From a virus: a stretch of DNA of 39,793 nt. Numbering within the stretch: the stretch's first letter is position 1; the number at the start of each line of letters is the position of its first letter. This document shows positions 13,766-20,955 of the stretch, piece by piece. Made by a program: the position numbers and the translations under genes. The notes below the pieces were generated by a model. It saw only the letters and a list, made by a program, of their open reading frames with translations. It did not search any database and had not been told where the DNA came from. The DNA lies in the IMG/VR virus record IMGVR_UViG_3300032296_000916, positions 1-39,793 of that record. The stretch is one strand, 5' to 3'.

Positions 13766-14463
13766 GTAGATTCCTCCATTCTGGTCACATTGGTGACATC
13801 ATAGCGTTCCTGCCATTGATGCGGAAACTTGGTGGTGGTCATTTAGTAATTACAGACCACAATTCAACTCCACAATTGATGATGGAGGGATTCAAATATG
13901 AGTCACTAAAGCCATTATTGGAGTCACAACCATACATTACTGGAGTTTCGTTTGAGAAAACACCAAAGAACATTGATTACAATGTGTGCGGATTCAGAAA
14001 ATACTGGGGAAAAGGAACGATTATTGAAATGCAGGCCATGGAGCTTCGCGTTGAGCCTTGCATAGAAAAATGGCTTGAAGTTGAGCCAAACTTGAACTTG
14101 CAAGGAAAAATTGTGTGTTGCAGGTCAACTCGGTATCGTAATGATTTGTTCCCATGGCGGGAACTTATTGAGAAAATCCGTGATCGTGTTGTATTTATTG
14201 GAGTTCATGACGAATATGGCAATTTTGTCCAGAATTTCGGGAAAGTTGACAGATTTCTCACAAATAATTGCCTTGATATAGCTCAAGCGATTGCTGGAAG
14301 CGACATGTTCATTGGGAATCAATCATCTCCATTTTGGATGGCCGCAGGAATGCACCATCCGTTATTGCAAGAAACTTGCATTGATGTTCCAGATAGCATT
14401 GTTAGATACAAAGGCGCAAATTACTTTATAGACGGGATAGACCCACTTAAATTAATCAAGTGA
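13762..14463 (+). CDS. GT-B glycosyltransferase-like protein (heptosyltransferase family 9-like)
   Basis: The start is GTG at 13762, overlapping the previous TGA (GTGA). The 233-residue product has an N-terminal LHSGHIGDIIAFLPLM motif (the glycine loop with a His near the acceptor site) and a C-terminal IAGSDMFIGNQSSPFWMAAGM segment, the donor-side motif of GT9-type enzymes. At 233 residues it is shorter than bacterial heptosyltransferases (~320-350), so the Rossmann domains are trimmed; related small forms occur in phages. It likely acts with the two glycosyltransferase-like neighbours on a cell-surface or virion glycan. Confidence 0.55.
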   Translation: MSRFLHSGHIGDIIAFLPLMRKLGGGHLVITDHNSTPQLMMEGFKYESLKPLLESQPYITGVSFEKTPKNIDYNVCGFRKYWGKGTIIEMQAMELRVEPCIEKWLEVEPNLNLQGKIVCCRSTRYRNDLFPWRELIEKIRDRVVFIGVHDEYGNFVQNFGKVDRFLTNNCLDIAQAIAGSDMFIGNQSSPFWMAAGMHHPLLQETCIDVPDSIVRYKGANYFIDGIDPLKLIK

Positions 14464-14660
14464 AAATATACATATTGATGAATGGATATGGTGCAAATTC
14501 AATTCCTGAAGCTGCATTCAAGACAAAAAAAGCATTGAAGGAATACATAAAGCAAGAATATCCAGACGCAAAAGGAACTAATAGGATGGAAAAAGATGAA
14601 CTATACTGGGAGCTTGCTGGTGGATATTTTAACTGCGAAGAAGTAGAGCTAATCAAATGA
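14460..14660 (+). CDS. Small hypothetical protein in the glycan cassette
   Basis: The start is GTG at 14460 in a GTGA overlap; the stop overlaps the methyltransferase start (ATGA). The 66-residue alpha/beta product starts KIYILMNGYG, followed by a Lys-rich helix and acidic C-terminal strands. I know no domain for it. The double coupling makes it real, and the context suggests an accessory protein of the glycosyltransferases or methyltransferase. Confidence 0.5.
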   Translation: MKIYILMNGYGANSIPEAAFKTKKALKEYIKQEYPDAKGTNRMEKDELYWELAGGYFNCEEVELIK

Positions 14661-15226
14661 AAGAATCAAGCAAAGCAATGAATCGTAGGTTTTCTTCAGA
14701 GAAGCAAACATTATTCAAAAAGATATTCCAAGGCGAAGGAATCGACATTGGAGCAGGTGATGATCTAATCAAGGTTGATGGAGTCATTGGATTTGACATG
14801 GAAGATGGTGACGCTAATCACCTAGATCATTACTTTTTGGAAAATACTTTTGACTACATCCATGCCTCGCAATGCTTGGAGCATATGAGAGACCCTAAAG
14901 CCGCTTTGGACTCATGGCTAAAGGTTCTAAAGCCAAAGGGATTTGCGGTCATTTCTGTGCCATCGTGGGAGCTTTACGAAGGCATGATTTGGCCTAGTCG
15001 ATTCAATCCAGACCACAAATCAACATTCTCACTTTGGCAAGACGGATCACCAGCGCCAAATCATGTAAAACTACCAGAGTGGTTAGACAAGTTTAATTGC
15101 GATATTATTTACTGCGATCTTATTGACTCAAACTACAACTACAAAATCGGAACAAGCAAAGATCAAACATTCCGATTTGAAGATGGCGTTGAAGCCTTTA
15201 TTGAGTTTGTTCTTTGCAAGCGGTAG
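14657..15226 (+). CDS. Class I SAM-dependent methyltransferase
   Basis: 189 residues. Motif I is GIDIGAGDDLIKVDG (about 28-42), the acidic motif II is GFDMEDGDA (about 45-53), and motif IV is YIHASQCLEHMRDPKAAL (about 67-84), followed by LKPKGFAVISVPSWELYEG (about 91-109). This is the usual methyltransf_11/31 order for small-molecule and sugar methylation. It is the last plus-strand gene of the window and sits behind three glycosyltransferase-like genes, so a sugar O-methyl or similar decoration is a fair guess. The 3' end overlaps the minus-strand gene 15198-15350 by 29 bases. Confidence 0.75.
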   Translation: MKESSKAMNRRFSSEKQTLFKKIFQGEGIDIGAGDDLIKVDGVIGFDMEDGDANHLDHYFLENTFDYIHASQCLEHMRDPKAALDSWLKVLKPKGFAVISVPSWELYEGMIWPSRFNPDHKSTFSLWQDGSPAPNHVKLPEWLDKFNCDIIYCDLIDSNYNYKIGTSKDQTFRFEDGVEAFIEFVLCKR

Positions 15227-15350
15227 CCTTGCTTTTCTTGTGAGCAGACCAGTCAATCTCATCAAAGTTCTCTGAATACTTCTTTTTGTCTACAGGACGA
15301 GGCTTATCACCTTTTCCTGCTCCATGATTCCATTCTTTTTGAGTTTCCAT
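15198..15350 (-). CDS. Small basic phage protein (GAGKGDKPRPVD type)
   Basis: A 50-residue gene that fills the convergent junction. The product begins METQKEWNHGAGKGDKPRPV and continues KKYSENFDEIDW, a pattern I recognise from tiny phage proteins (GKGDKPRP then an F-x-x-IDW-like end). The last ~17 residues are Lys-rich and do not belong to that core, perhaps an extension. It starts 2 bases after the preceding minus-strand stop, and its 3' end overlaps the plus-strand methyltransferase by 29 bases. Function unknown. Confidence 0.55.
   Translation of the reverse strand: METQKEWNHGAGKGDKPRPVDKKKYSENFDEIDWSAHKKSKATACKEQTQ
15216..15239 (+). terminator. Weak intrinsic-terminator-like hairpin at the convergent junction
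   Basis: A 5-base stem (GCAAG at 15216-15220 / CTTGC at 15228-15232) with a 7-base loop is followed by TTTTCTT. It overlaps the methyltransferase stop codon at 15224-15226 and would end plus-strand transcription where the two blocks meet. The stem is short and not perfect as a classic terminator. Confidence 0.3.
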
Positions 15351-15351
15351 A

Positions 15352-15585
15352 TTAAAACTCTTTAATAATAATTTCAGCGTCCTCGATCAAATCGTAATAG
15401 ACTTCCATTTCGCCAATATCGCGCATGTATTCTGGTTGCTCAACATAGTGTAGCAAATCCTTAATTACTCGCTTGCACTCTTGAATTTTCTCGCAAAGCA
15501 AAGTCGGGCCGCGATGGTCAACCCAAGGAACTCCGCAAGAATTACACTTTGATTTAATATCTTCGCTTTCGCTTACAACGCTCAT
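15352..15585 (-). CDS. Small Cys-containing acidic protein
   Basis: 77 residues. The N-terminal third has CNSCG and a later Cys (CNSCGVPWVDHRGPTLLC, about 14-31), which looks like a small zinc-binding knuckle with a His. The rest is acidic helix. I do not recognise a family. The stop lies 2 bases before the start of the next gene, and the start overlaps the previous stop by 4 bases (ATGA). It belongs to the tightly packed small-gene set that ends the late transcript. Confidence 0.55.
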   Translation of the reverse strand: MSVVSESEDIKSKCNSCGVPWVDHRGPTLLCEKIQECKRVIKDLLHYVEQPEYMRDIGEMEVYYDLIEDAEIIIKEF

Positions 15586-15773
15586 GGTTCTTTCCTTGTA
15601 GATAGCATGTGATTTCTTACGATAAACGATTTAATTTTTCCTCGTCCAGCCTCTCCAGTTTCTCCATTAAGTCCTTTTGGAGCTTTTCCTGAAGCGTGGG
15701 AGCGCGAGGATTGGACTCGTTCACCCCCTTTCACAACTTTCGAGGATCGTGCGTATTTATTTGTCGCTTTCAT
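15582..15773 (-). CDS. Small very basic protein, unknown function
   Basis: 63 residues from the Met at 15773; a start three codons upstream is also possible. The product is Lys/Arg/Ser/Gly-rich (NKYARSSKVVKGGERVQSSR, then HASGKAPKGLNGE), probably unfolded and nucleic-acid binding. It overlaps the preceding gene by 17 bases. No family recognised. Its charge resembles the two basic genes at 10356-10765 but without clear similarity. Confidence 0.45.
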   Translation of the reverse strand: MKATNKYARSSKVVKGGERVQSSRSHASGKAPKGLNGETGEAGRGKIKSFIVRNHMLSTRKEP

Positions 15774-15993
15774 CTTCTGCAACGGGTGTCGCAGGCATTT
15801 CTGCTATCGTTTTCTTTTCGAGTAAATACAATGCAACAGTCATTTCAAAGTTGAAACGCTTGAGACGATTAATGACATCAAGGAAAACATCATCCTTGCT
15901 CACTTCGTCGATATTCACGCCTTTAAGCACATGCTCAATAGCTTTAACTTGATCTTCGGAGAATCCGCTATGCTCTTTATTTTCTTCGCTCAT
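15757..15993 (-). CDS. Small acidic helical protein, unknown function
   Basis: 78 residues, acidic at both ends, with a central helix (DVINRLKRFNFEMTVALYLLEKK, read in two parts). The start forms an ATGA overlap with the preceding small gene and the end overlaps the basic protein gene. No domain known to me. It may act with the basic neighbour, since the two are of opposite charge and coupled, but this is a guess. Confidence 0.5.
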   Translation of the reverse strand: MSEENKEHSGFSEDQVKAIEHVLKGVNIDEVSKDDVFLDVINRLKRFNFEMTVALYLLEKKTIAEMPATPVAEDESDK

Positions 15994-16133
15994 TTTTTTA
16001 TGGATTTTAGTTTATTGTTTTTTGGTTTTACTACCGAAACATTCATGTTCGATAGCTTTTTCTTTTTAGACGCACCATTTGAAATAATCATAGGTGTTCC
16101 AAATTTTATTGATGCCGATGGTTGACTTTTCAT
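15990..16133 (-). CDS. 47-residue basic small protein
   Basis: This short gene is bounded by ATGA overlaps on both sides (start at 16133 on the preceding stop, stop on the next start at 15993). The product opens MKSQPSASIKFGTPMIISNG and has a Lys-rich C-terminus (KKKKLSN, NNKLKSIKK). No homolog recognised. The antisense plus-strand reading frame here is not supported, since the two perfect coupling junctions are on the minus strand. Confidence 0.5.
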   Translation of the reverse strand: MKSQPSASIKFGTPMIISNGASKKKKLSNMNVSVVKPKNNKLKSIKK

Positions 16134-16363
16134 GTGTCTCTTTCGTTTAGCATTGCATCAGCAAACTTGTATGACAATGACGCAATTTCTTGTGGAGTTG
16201 CATCAATAGCTTGCTCTTCTGGATTTGACAAGATTCCTTCCAGCGCACGACCAGCAAACCAGTCTCGCATACACATTCCAGAATTTGGCCGAACTTTTGG
16301 AGTATTAACATCGCCGGGGAATGCGTTTACTGGAAATGCAGGGTGATTATTGATCTTTGGCAT
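16130..16363 (-). CDS. Small phage protein, RDWFAGRAL type
   Basis: 77 residues. The order 'HPAFPV...GMCMRDWFAGRALEGILSNP...YKFADAMLNERD' is one I recognise as a common phage family (the G-M-x-x-R-D-W/Y-F-A-x-x-A-L core and a C-terminal A-D-A-M-L helix). The family has no established function that I know. The start follows an AGAGAAGA purine stretch and overlaps the gene before by 17 bases; the end overlaps the next by 4. The family match supports the reading frame. Confidence 0.65.
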   Translation of the reverse strand: MPKINNHPAFPVNAFPGDVNTPKVRPNSGMCMRDWFAGRALEGILSNPEEQAIDATPQEIASLSYKFADAMLNERDT

Positions 16364-16583
16364 ATTCTTCTCTATAGAATGAAGTTGATTTATAGTGTTT
16401 CTCGTTTATGTAGCGCCGCTCCTCGGTCATTGTCCAGAATTTGTCACACGCAACACTTACTTCTCGTGATAACCTAGCGAGATAATCGTCATAGTAATTT
16501 TCTCCACCACTATATACTGATGAGCCTCCAGCGGAATATTGCTTCAATCCAGTTCCTCTGTGTTTTTTCTTAATTATTGTCAT
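16347..16583 (-). CDS. Small hypothetical protein
   Basis: 78 residues, basic N-terminus (MTIIKKKHRGTGLKQYSAGG), Tyr/Ser/Gly-rich turn region (SSVYSGGENYYDDYL) and a helical acidic-aromatic C-terminal half. No family recognised. It starts 20 bases after the Erv-like gene and overlaps the next gene by 17 bases. Confidence 0.5.
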   Translation of the reverse strand: MTIIKKKHRGTGLKQYSAGGSSVYSGGENYYDDYLARLSREVSVACDKFWTMTEERRYINEKHYKSTSFYREEYAKDQ

Positions 16584-16603
16584 ATTTATTTATTTGACAT
16601 ATT

Positions 16604-17284
16604 TCAGAAATGTCGTTGCAACCAGTATTCCCTAGCATTTTCGACATCCATTGTCGGCTTTCCAATACGAATATTTACGGCATTATGCAAGTCAATTGTC
16701 CAAGAAAAAAAATCATTCCAGTCTGGAGGATTTTCTTGCATGAATTCTTCAAGATGACTTTTACATGGGCATCCATTAAATGGAATAGAAGCGATCCAGT
16801 CATTAAGCCATCCAGTGCTATTTTTATTGCGATGACGCAATGCGAAAAGGTGTAGTTCCGCCCAGAATCTAGGCCCATCAATAAGGATTGATGGAACAAT
16901 TTCTTCTTGCTTTCTTTCAACTTCGTCACCTACTCGCTGAACCCAGTTGTCATGCTCGTTCCAGTCGATTCCTGCCGCTTGACAAGCCAATCGCTCAATC
17001 TGTGTGGCAACTAGGTGTTGATGATAATACGGGGCTTCTGGCGAATCTCCCGGCTCATCTAACTCTGGATGTTCAATGTCAAATTTACTGACCTCATCTT
17101 CTCGGACTCCTGCCTTCTTACACAACCAAGCCTCAACAAGCTCATGTAGGTTGACAAGGAACGATCCATCCTCATTTCCATAGTCAGCTGAAGTGCATTT
17201 CAAATCACCATTAGGCAACCATTCCCAATCTCCAGTTGTCGCATAGCGCATGGCAACTGGATCAATATTTTTAAGAGTGATCAT
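16604..17284 (-). CDS. Two-domain protein with Erv1/ALR-like C-terminus
   Basis: 226 residues. The N-terminal domain (1-115) begins with MRYATTGDWEW (about 12-22), then LVNLHELVEAWLC (HE-x2-E at 47-51), DEPGDSP and a second His/Glu helix (HQHLVATQIERLA). I recall this domain from phage proteins; the His/Glu layout could bind metal. The C-terminal domain (about 138-226) follows the Erv1/ALR pattern: FWAELHLFALRH, a Cys motif before a K-x-H helix, FFSWTIDLHNAVNIRIGKP (about 192-210) and a final W. Erv enzymes use CxxC to pass electrons from thiols to FAD. Here the motif is C172-P-C174 (GCPCKSH), a CxC. Overlaps its upstream membrane gene (ATGA). Confidence 0.6.
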   Translation of the reverse strand: MITLKNIDPVAMRYATTGDWEWLPNGDLKCTSADYGNEDGSFLVNLHELVEAWLCKKAGVREDEVSKFDIEHPELDEPGDSPEAPYYHQHLVATQIERLACQAAGIDWNEHDNWVQRVGDEVERKQEEIVPSILIDGPRFWAELHLFALRHRNKNSTGWLNDWIASIPFNGCPCKSHLEEFMQENPPDWNDFFSWTIDLHNAVNIRIGKPTMDVENAREYWLQRHF

Positions 17285-17379
17285 TTGTCATCCCACCAGC
17301 AAGCGGCAGCAATGCAAAAACCACCAGCAATAAACGATGCCGTAGCAATCACCAAAATTGTCCAAGTGTGAATTGTCAT
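17281..17379 (-). CDS. 32-residue single-span membrane protein
   Basis: A tiny gene whose TGA stop overlaps the ATG of the Erv-like gene (ATGA). The product is almost all one transmembrane helix (WTILVIATASFIAGGFCIAA, about 6-25) with two Trp and an acidic-basic DDK end, and one or two Cys in or after the span. Small single-span proteins of this kind are common in phage genomes and often unassigned. Coupling to the Erv-like gene suggests they act together at the membrane. It follows a 24-base gap. Confidence 0.5.
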   Translation of the reverse strand: MTIHTWTILVIATASFIAGGFCIAAACWWDDK

Positions 17380-17403
17380 CGGGTGAAATTGAAAAACAAT
17401 CTG

Positions 17404-17544
17404 TTACTTTTTCTTCTTGGATTTTGCCTTGCGTTGGACGCTGTATGCGATGGCAAGAGCTTGTTTGACGGGCTTGCCAGATTTGATTTCAGTTTTCAAA
17501 TTGCGAGTGAAGCAATTCTGTGAGGCACATTTGCGTAGTGGCAT
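17404..17544 (-). CDS. Small basic phage protein (KQALAIAYS type)
   Basis: 46 residues, beginning MPLRKCASQNCFTRNLKTEI, then KSGKPVKQALAIAYSVQRKA and a Lys-rich end. I recognise this as a ubiquitous tiny phage family (N-terminal K/S-rich, I-K-x-G-K-P-x-K-Q-A-x-A-I-A core). Its function is unknown as far as I know. The two Cys near the N-terminus are not typical of the family as I remember it. It begins 1 base after the preceding gene's stop. Confidence 0.65.
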   Translation of the reverse strand: MPLRKCASQNCFTRNLKTEIKSGKPVKQALAIAYSVQRKAKSKKKK

Positions 17545-17545
17545 A

Positions 17546-17866
17546 TTATTTTGTTTTTCTATATTTTTTGAGGTTGGTTGTATGGAGAATTTTCTTCGGA
17601 TTCGCAGACTTTAGTTGGTTCGATTTTTTTGCAATGTCGTATGCTTGCTTGCGACTTACCATGCGACCTTTCGAGGTCTTAAATCCATATTCAGGCGTTT
17701 CCCTTTCAGAATCTTTATCTGGAGCATCAGGATTAGCGTCTTTATGTGATTCCCCTTCAGTTATCTCGCCTGTTTCTGGATCAGTATATGTTGCAGAAAC
17801 AATACGCTCATCAGAATCAGATTTCTTAACAGAAGAAATCTTCGGAATTGTGATGATTTTAGGCAT
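17546..17866 (-). CDS. Small polar protein coupled to the largest ejection-type protein
   Basis: 106 residues. The first half has a Thr/Asp/Glu-rich, mostly disordered stretch. The second half contains EYGFKTSKGRMVSRKQAYDI (about 59-78) and a basic C-terminus (KKYRKTK). The 'YGFxTSxGRxVxRxxA' element looks like one I have seen in phage virion-region proteins, but I do not know its function. Its start overlaps the 1027-residue gene's TAA by one base (TAATG). Its partner is likely the large protein. Confidence 0.5.
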   Translation of the reverse strand: MPKIITIPKISSVKKSDSDERIVSATYTDPETGEITEGESHKDANPDAPDKDSERETPEYGFKTSKGRMVSRKQAYDIAKKSNQLKSANPKKILHTTNLKKYRKTK

Positions 17867-20800
17867 TACTCCTCAACTTCTTCAGTTGGAGTTTCTTGTT
17901 TTTGAACTGCTTCAACTCCAGCTTTTCCTCTTATTGCCATGCCATACATATTAAATAAATCATTAATTTTTGGCATATTTTCAGAAGTTGGCTTTAACAT
18001 CATGGTTCTTGCAATCTCTGGATCAAGCATTGCATCAGTCAGCATTTTACGCATGATTTCCAATGTTTCTTGACCATATGTTTTTTGTATTTTGCGAAGC
18101 AAATCAACTCCCTTAAATGCAACGAATCCTCTTACTCCGCCAGCAGTAATTGCAGCGATTTCAAGTAATGTATCTTTGACTGGAGATTCTTTTGCCTGTC
18201 CTGCTTTTTCCAGTTTTGCAGGTTCAGCAATTGAAGCCCTCCCTCTTCTTTCAATCATTTCTAATTGACGCCTTACTTCATCAAGAACTCTTAAATCAGA
18301 AGATTCTTTTCCAAATACAGTTTCAAGTGCATTTCTAGTAGGGCTTCCTTTAATAATTAAATTTCTTAATACATCCAAATTTGCAGCGTAATCTTCTGGA
18401 GAAGCAACTTCTTTCGGAATCCCTGTTCCAACCGTTTCTCCTGTTCTTGCTGTAGTATTAAGCCATCCCTTAAATGCGTTTCTCAATCCCTCTATAGCTT
18501 CTCCGCTTGGGTCTTGTTTTGCCTTCTCAACTAAATTAGAAATGTTTTCCTGAACATTTGGCCCAGACATAATTCTCTTAATGACTTGTTGAGGATTTCC
18601 TCCAACAAAAGCGGCGGCTGGGTTTTTTGATGGATCAATTGATTTTTGTAAATTGTCACTCAATTCACCAGCTAGTTTTTTGTATGATTTTTCGATTAAA
18701 CGAATTCTTTCATTCGCTTCGCTTTCTGCATCGGAAGCACTTTTCCCTAGCTTTTGAGCTTCTTTTTTAGATTTTTCTACAAATATCTTGGCCTCATTTT
18801 TTGCTTTTTCAAGATTTTGGAAATCATTAATAGACTTGATAATTTGTCCTTTGTCTTTATCAAATTCATCTGGAAACTCTTTGGAAATTCTTTGCCCAAC
18901 ATTTGTAACCCAGTTTTTAATAGATTGAGATGTATTGCTTTCTTTCATGGCATCTGCCATTGTGCCATATACCCATTTATTAATAGCTTCTCTTGCCGTC
19001 TCCCTATCCGCATCAGCAAGAATTCTTTGCTCTGGAGTTAGCTTGTTGTAAAACTCTGGATTTACATCAATCGCTTTTTTAAGTCTTTGTATTTCTTCTT
19101 TTCCTAGCTGTTTTTGAGATGGTTTTAAGTATTCATATAGAGATTTACTTGGTTCAACCTTCTCATCAAACACTTTTTTAGATGCTCCTTTTTTGTAAAC
19201 ATCTGCATATTGAGCATATAGTTTATTTGCATTCTTTACTGCTTCATTAACATCACCGAGCTTTTCAATATCCTTATTAAGACCATCTTTTACAATAAGA
19301 AGAAGCCTCCTATTATTTTCATTTGGTTCTTTTCTAATTGCAGCATTTATTTCTTTGATATTTGCAGTTAAATCACCTAGTTCCCTAGAATAAAAATTTC
19401 CTTCATTATCAACAATTGATTTGTAAAGACTTTTAATGTGGCTTGGAATATTAGGATTCAATTTAATTTGATCTTGAATTGATTCAATTCCTCCTACAGA
19501 TGAAACTTCTTTATTTTTAACTATTTGTTCTATTGATTTTGCCGTTTCATTTTGCTGGAACGGTGGGGTTTCAATTTTTGCAGCATCATATGCTTGATTT
19601 ATGATGTCTTTTTGCCTTGATCTTTGATTTGAAATAACATTTGTGACAAGTTCACTTGCCTGATCTCTTTGATTTGCATCAACTTTATCTTTAACGCTTT
19701 GAAATTTTTGCTTTAATGCTTCCGTTGCGTTTTCTAGTGATTCTTTTGATGTTTGAATTCCTTGTTCTGCAAGTTGTTTTTGTTCGTTTGCAAAAATAGA
19801 TGCTTCATCAAGAATTCTAGCGGATTCAGCATCACCAGATGCGATAAGCGAAGATTTGGCTTGTTCTGCTTGATTTGTAATATCGTCAAGTTCTGCCTTA
19901 AAATATGCTTGTGCCTGTTCTGGAGTTGCGCCTGCTTGCTCCATTCCTTTTTCTAATTTTTGAGATATTCCAGCGACATTTTCAATATCCCTAGTCATCA
20001 TTTCATCGGAGATTGAGCGCAACTTGTTTTGCAACTGAATCATCTTTGGATCAGCCGTGATATCTCCAGTCATCGGCTTGATTCCAGCTTCAGTAACACT
20101 TGGAGCTTCTGCCAATGCTTGTATCGCTTTTTCTTTTCCTATTGTTGACTCACGCAAGACTCCAGCAGCCAATTCTTCCGCTTTTGCAGCTTGACCTGCC
20201 CTGCGAATTGCTGGAACCAATTTTCCAAGTGTTCCGCCAACAGCAGAAACGGCTGGAACACCAATAAGTCCAGCACCAAGTCCAACCCCAAGTTGAGCAA
20301 GTGGCCCTCCTCCCATTTCTTCAGTTTGCTGAACAGCGCCACTAACAGAACCGCCAATTGCAGCTTGTCCCACTGGTGATGTTCCCATGGCCTCTGCAAA
20401 ATCTTTAAGTTTCCCAGCAGATACAGCTTTAGACAATCCTTTTAATGCACCAGCGCCAGTCGCCATTTCAGTGACTCCACGCGAAACAGCTTCAGTCATT
20501 CTTTCAGCGTATGTCCTCGGCTTTGGAACGCCAACAGCATCAAGTGCAGCGGTTACAGCATCCTCTGGAACACTATAATGAGTTCCTAGAAATTTATTTA
20601 CTGATTCGGTGGTTAATTCAGCTATTGAATTTACCAAACTTTTACCTCCAGCCATTTCAGAAACTGCACCAACAGAAGGCCCAGCCGCTGCCCCTAAAGC
20701 AACTCCGGGAAAACCAAGTGGCATTCCAAGTATTGCTCCAGCAGTTGATTCAGCTATTGTTGGAACAACTCCCCTTACAACAGAGCCAGCAAGTCCAGAT

Positions 20801-20949
20801 GCAGTCGTAGATGGTTCTTCTTCAACTTCAGAAAAATCTATTTTAGATTCCTTTTCTTCTTTTGGAGTAAATGAAATGGATTTATTAGAAGAATCATCCT
20901 TCTTCTCATTTTCATTTTCTTTTTTTGTAGGAGTAAAATTAATTGCCAT
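17866..20949 (-). CDS. Large ejection-type internal virion protein
   Basis: 1027 residues. A Lys/Asp/Ser-rich disordered head (1-50) is followed by Gly/Ala-rich hydrophobic stretches (about 52-115 and 150-260) that could insert into membranes. Long charged helices and coiled coils follow (about 300-480 and 690-760), then a helical C-terminal domain. This layout resembles the large internal core or pilot proteins of short-tailed phages (T7 gp16, P22 gp16/gp20), which are ejected first and help build the conduit across the envelope. No lytic transglycosylase motif is visible. A tape measure is less likely because no tube or sheath genes are present. The start follows an AAATTAAA leader. Confidence 0.6.
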   Translation of the reverse strand: MAINFTPTKKENENEKKDDSSNKSISFTPKEEKESKIDFSEVEEEPSTTASGLAGSVVRGVVPTIAESTAGAILGMPLGFPGVALGAAAGPSVGAVSEMAGGKSLVNSIAELTTESVNKFLGTHYSVPEDAVTAALDAVGVPKPRTYAERMTEAVSRGVTEMATGAGALKGLSKAVSAGKLKDFAEAMGTSPVGQAAIGGSVSGAVQQTEEMGGGPLAQLGVGLGAGLIGVPAVSAVGGTLGKLVPAIRRAGQAAKAEELAAGVLRESTIGKEKAIQALAEAPSVTEAGIKPMTGDITADPKMIQLQNKLRSISDEMMTRDIENVAGISQKLEKGMEQAGATPEQAQAYFKAELDDITNQAEQAKSSLIASGDAESARILDEASIFANEQKQLAEQGIQTSKESLENATEALKQKFQSVKDKVDANQRDQASELVTNVISNQRSRQKDIINQAYDAAKIETPPFQQNETAKSIEQIVKNKEVSSVGGIESIQDQIKLNPNIPSHIKSLYKSIVDNEGNFYSRELGDLTANIKEINAAIRKEPNENNRRLLLIVKDGLNKDIEKLGDVNEAVKNANKLYAQYADVYKKGASKKVFDEKVEPSKSLYEYLKPSQKQLGKEEIQRLKKAIDVNPEFYNKLTPEQRILADADRETAREAINKWVYGTMADAMKESNTSQSIKNWVTNVGQRISKEFPDEFDKDKGQIIKSINDFQNLEKAKNEAKIFVEKSKKEAQKLGKSASDAESEANERIRLIEKSYKKLAGELSDNLQKSIDPSKNPAAAFVGGNPQQVIKRIMSGPNVQENISNLVEKAKQDPSGEAIEGLRNAFKGWLNTTARTGETVGTGIPKEVASPEDYAANLDVLRNLIIKGSPTRNALETVFGKESSDLRVLDEVRRQLEMIERRGRASIAEPAKLEKAGQAKESPVKDTLLEIAAITAGGVRGFVAFKGVDLLRKIQKTYGQETLEIMRKMLTDAMLDPEIARTMMLKPTSENMPKINDLFNMYGMAIRGKAGVEAVQKQETPTEEVEE

Positions 20950-20955
20950 TTTAAT

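Noticed and set aside
15931-16125. Plus-strand gene in the minus-strand small-gene cluster
   Set aside because: A minus-strand gene with ATGA junctions at both ends covers the region; the plus-strand frame is hydrophobic and has no coupling.
17866-20949. Tape measure protein of a long-tailed phage
   Set aside because: Length and hydrophobic stretches fit, but no tail-tube, sheath or baseplate genes surround it, while ejection-type neighbours do.
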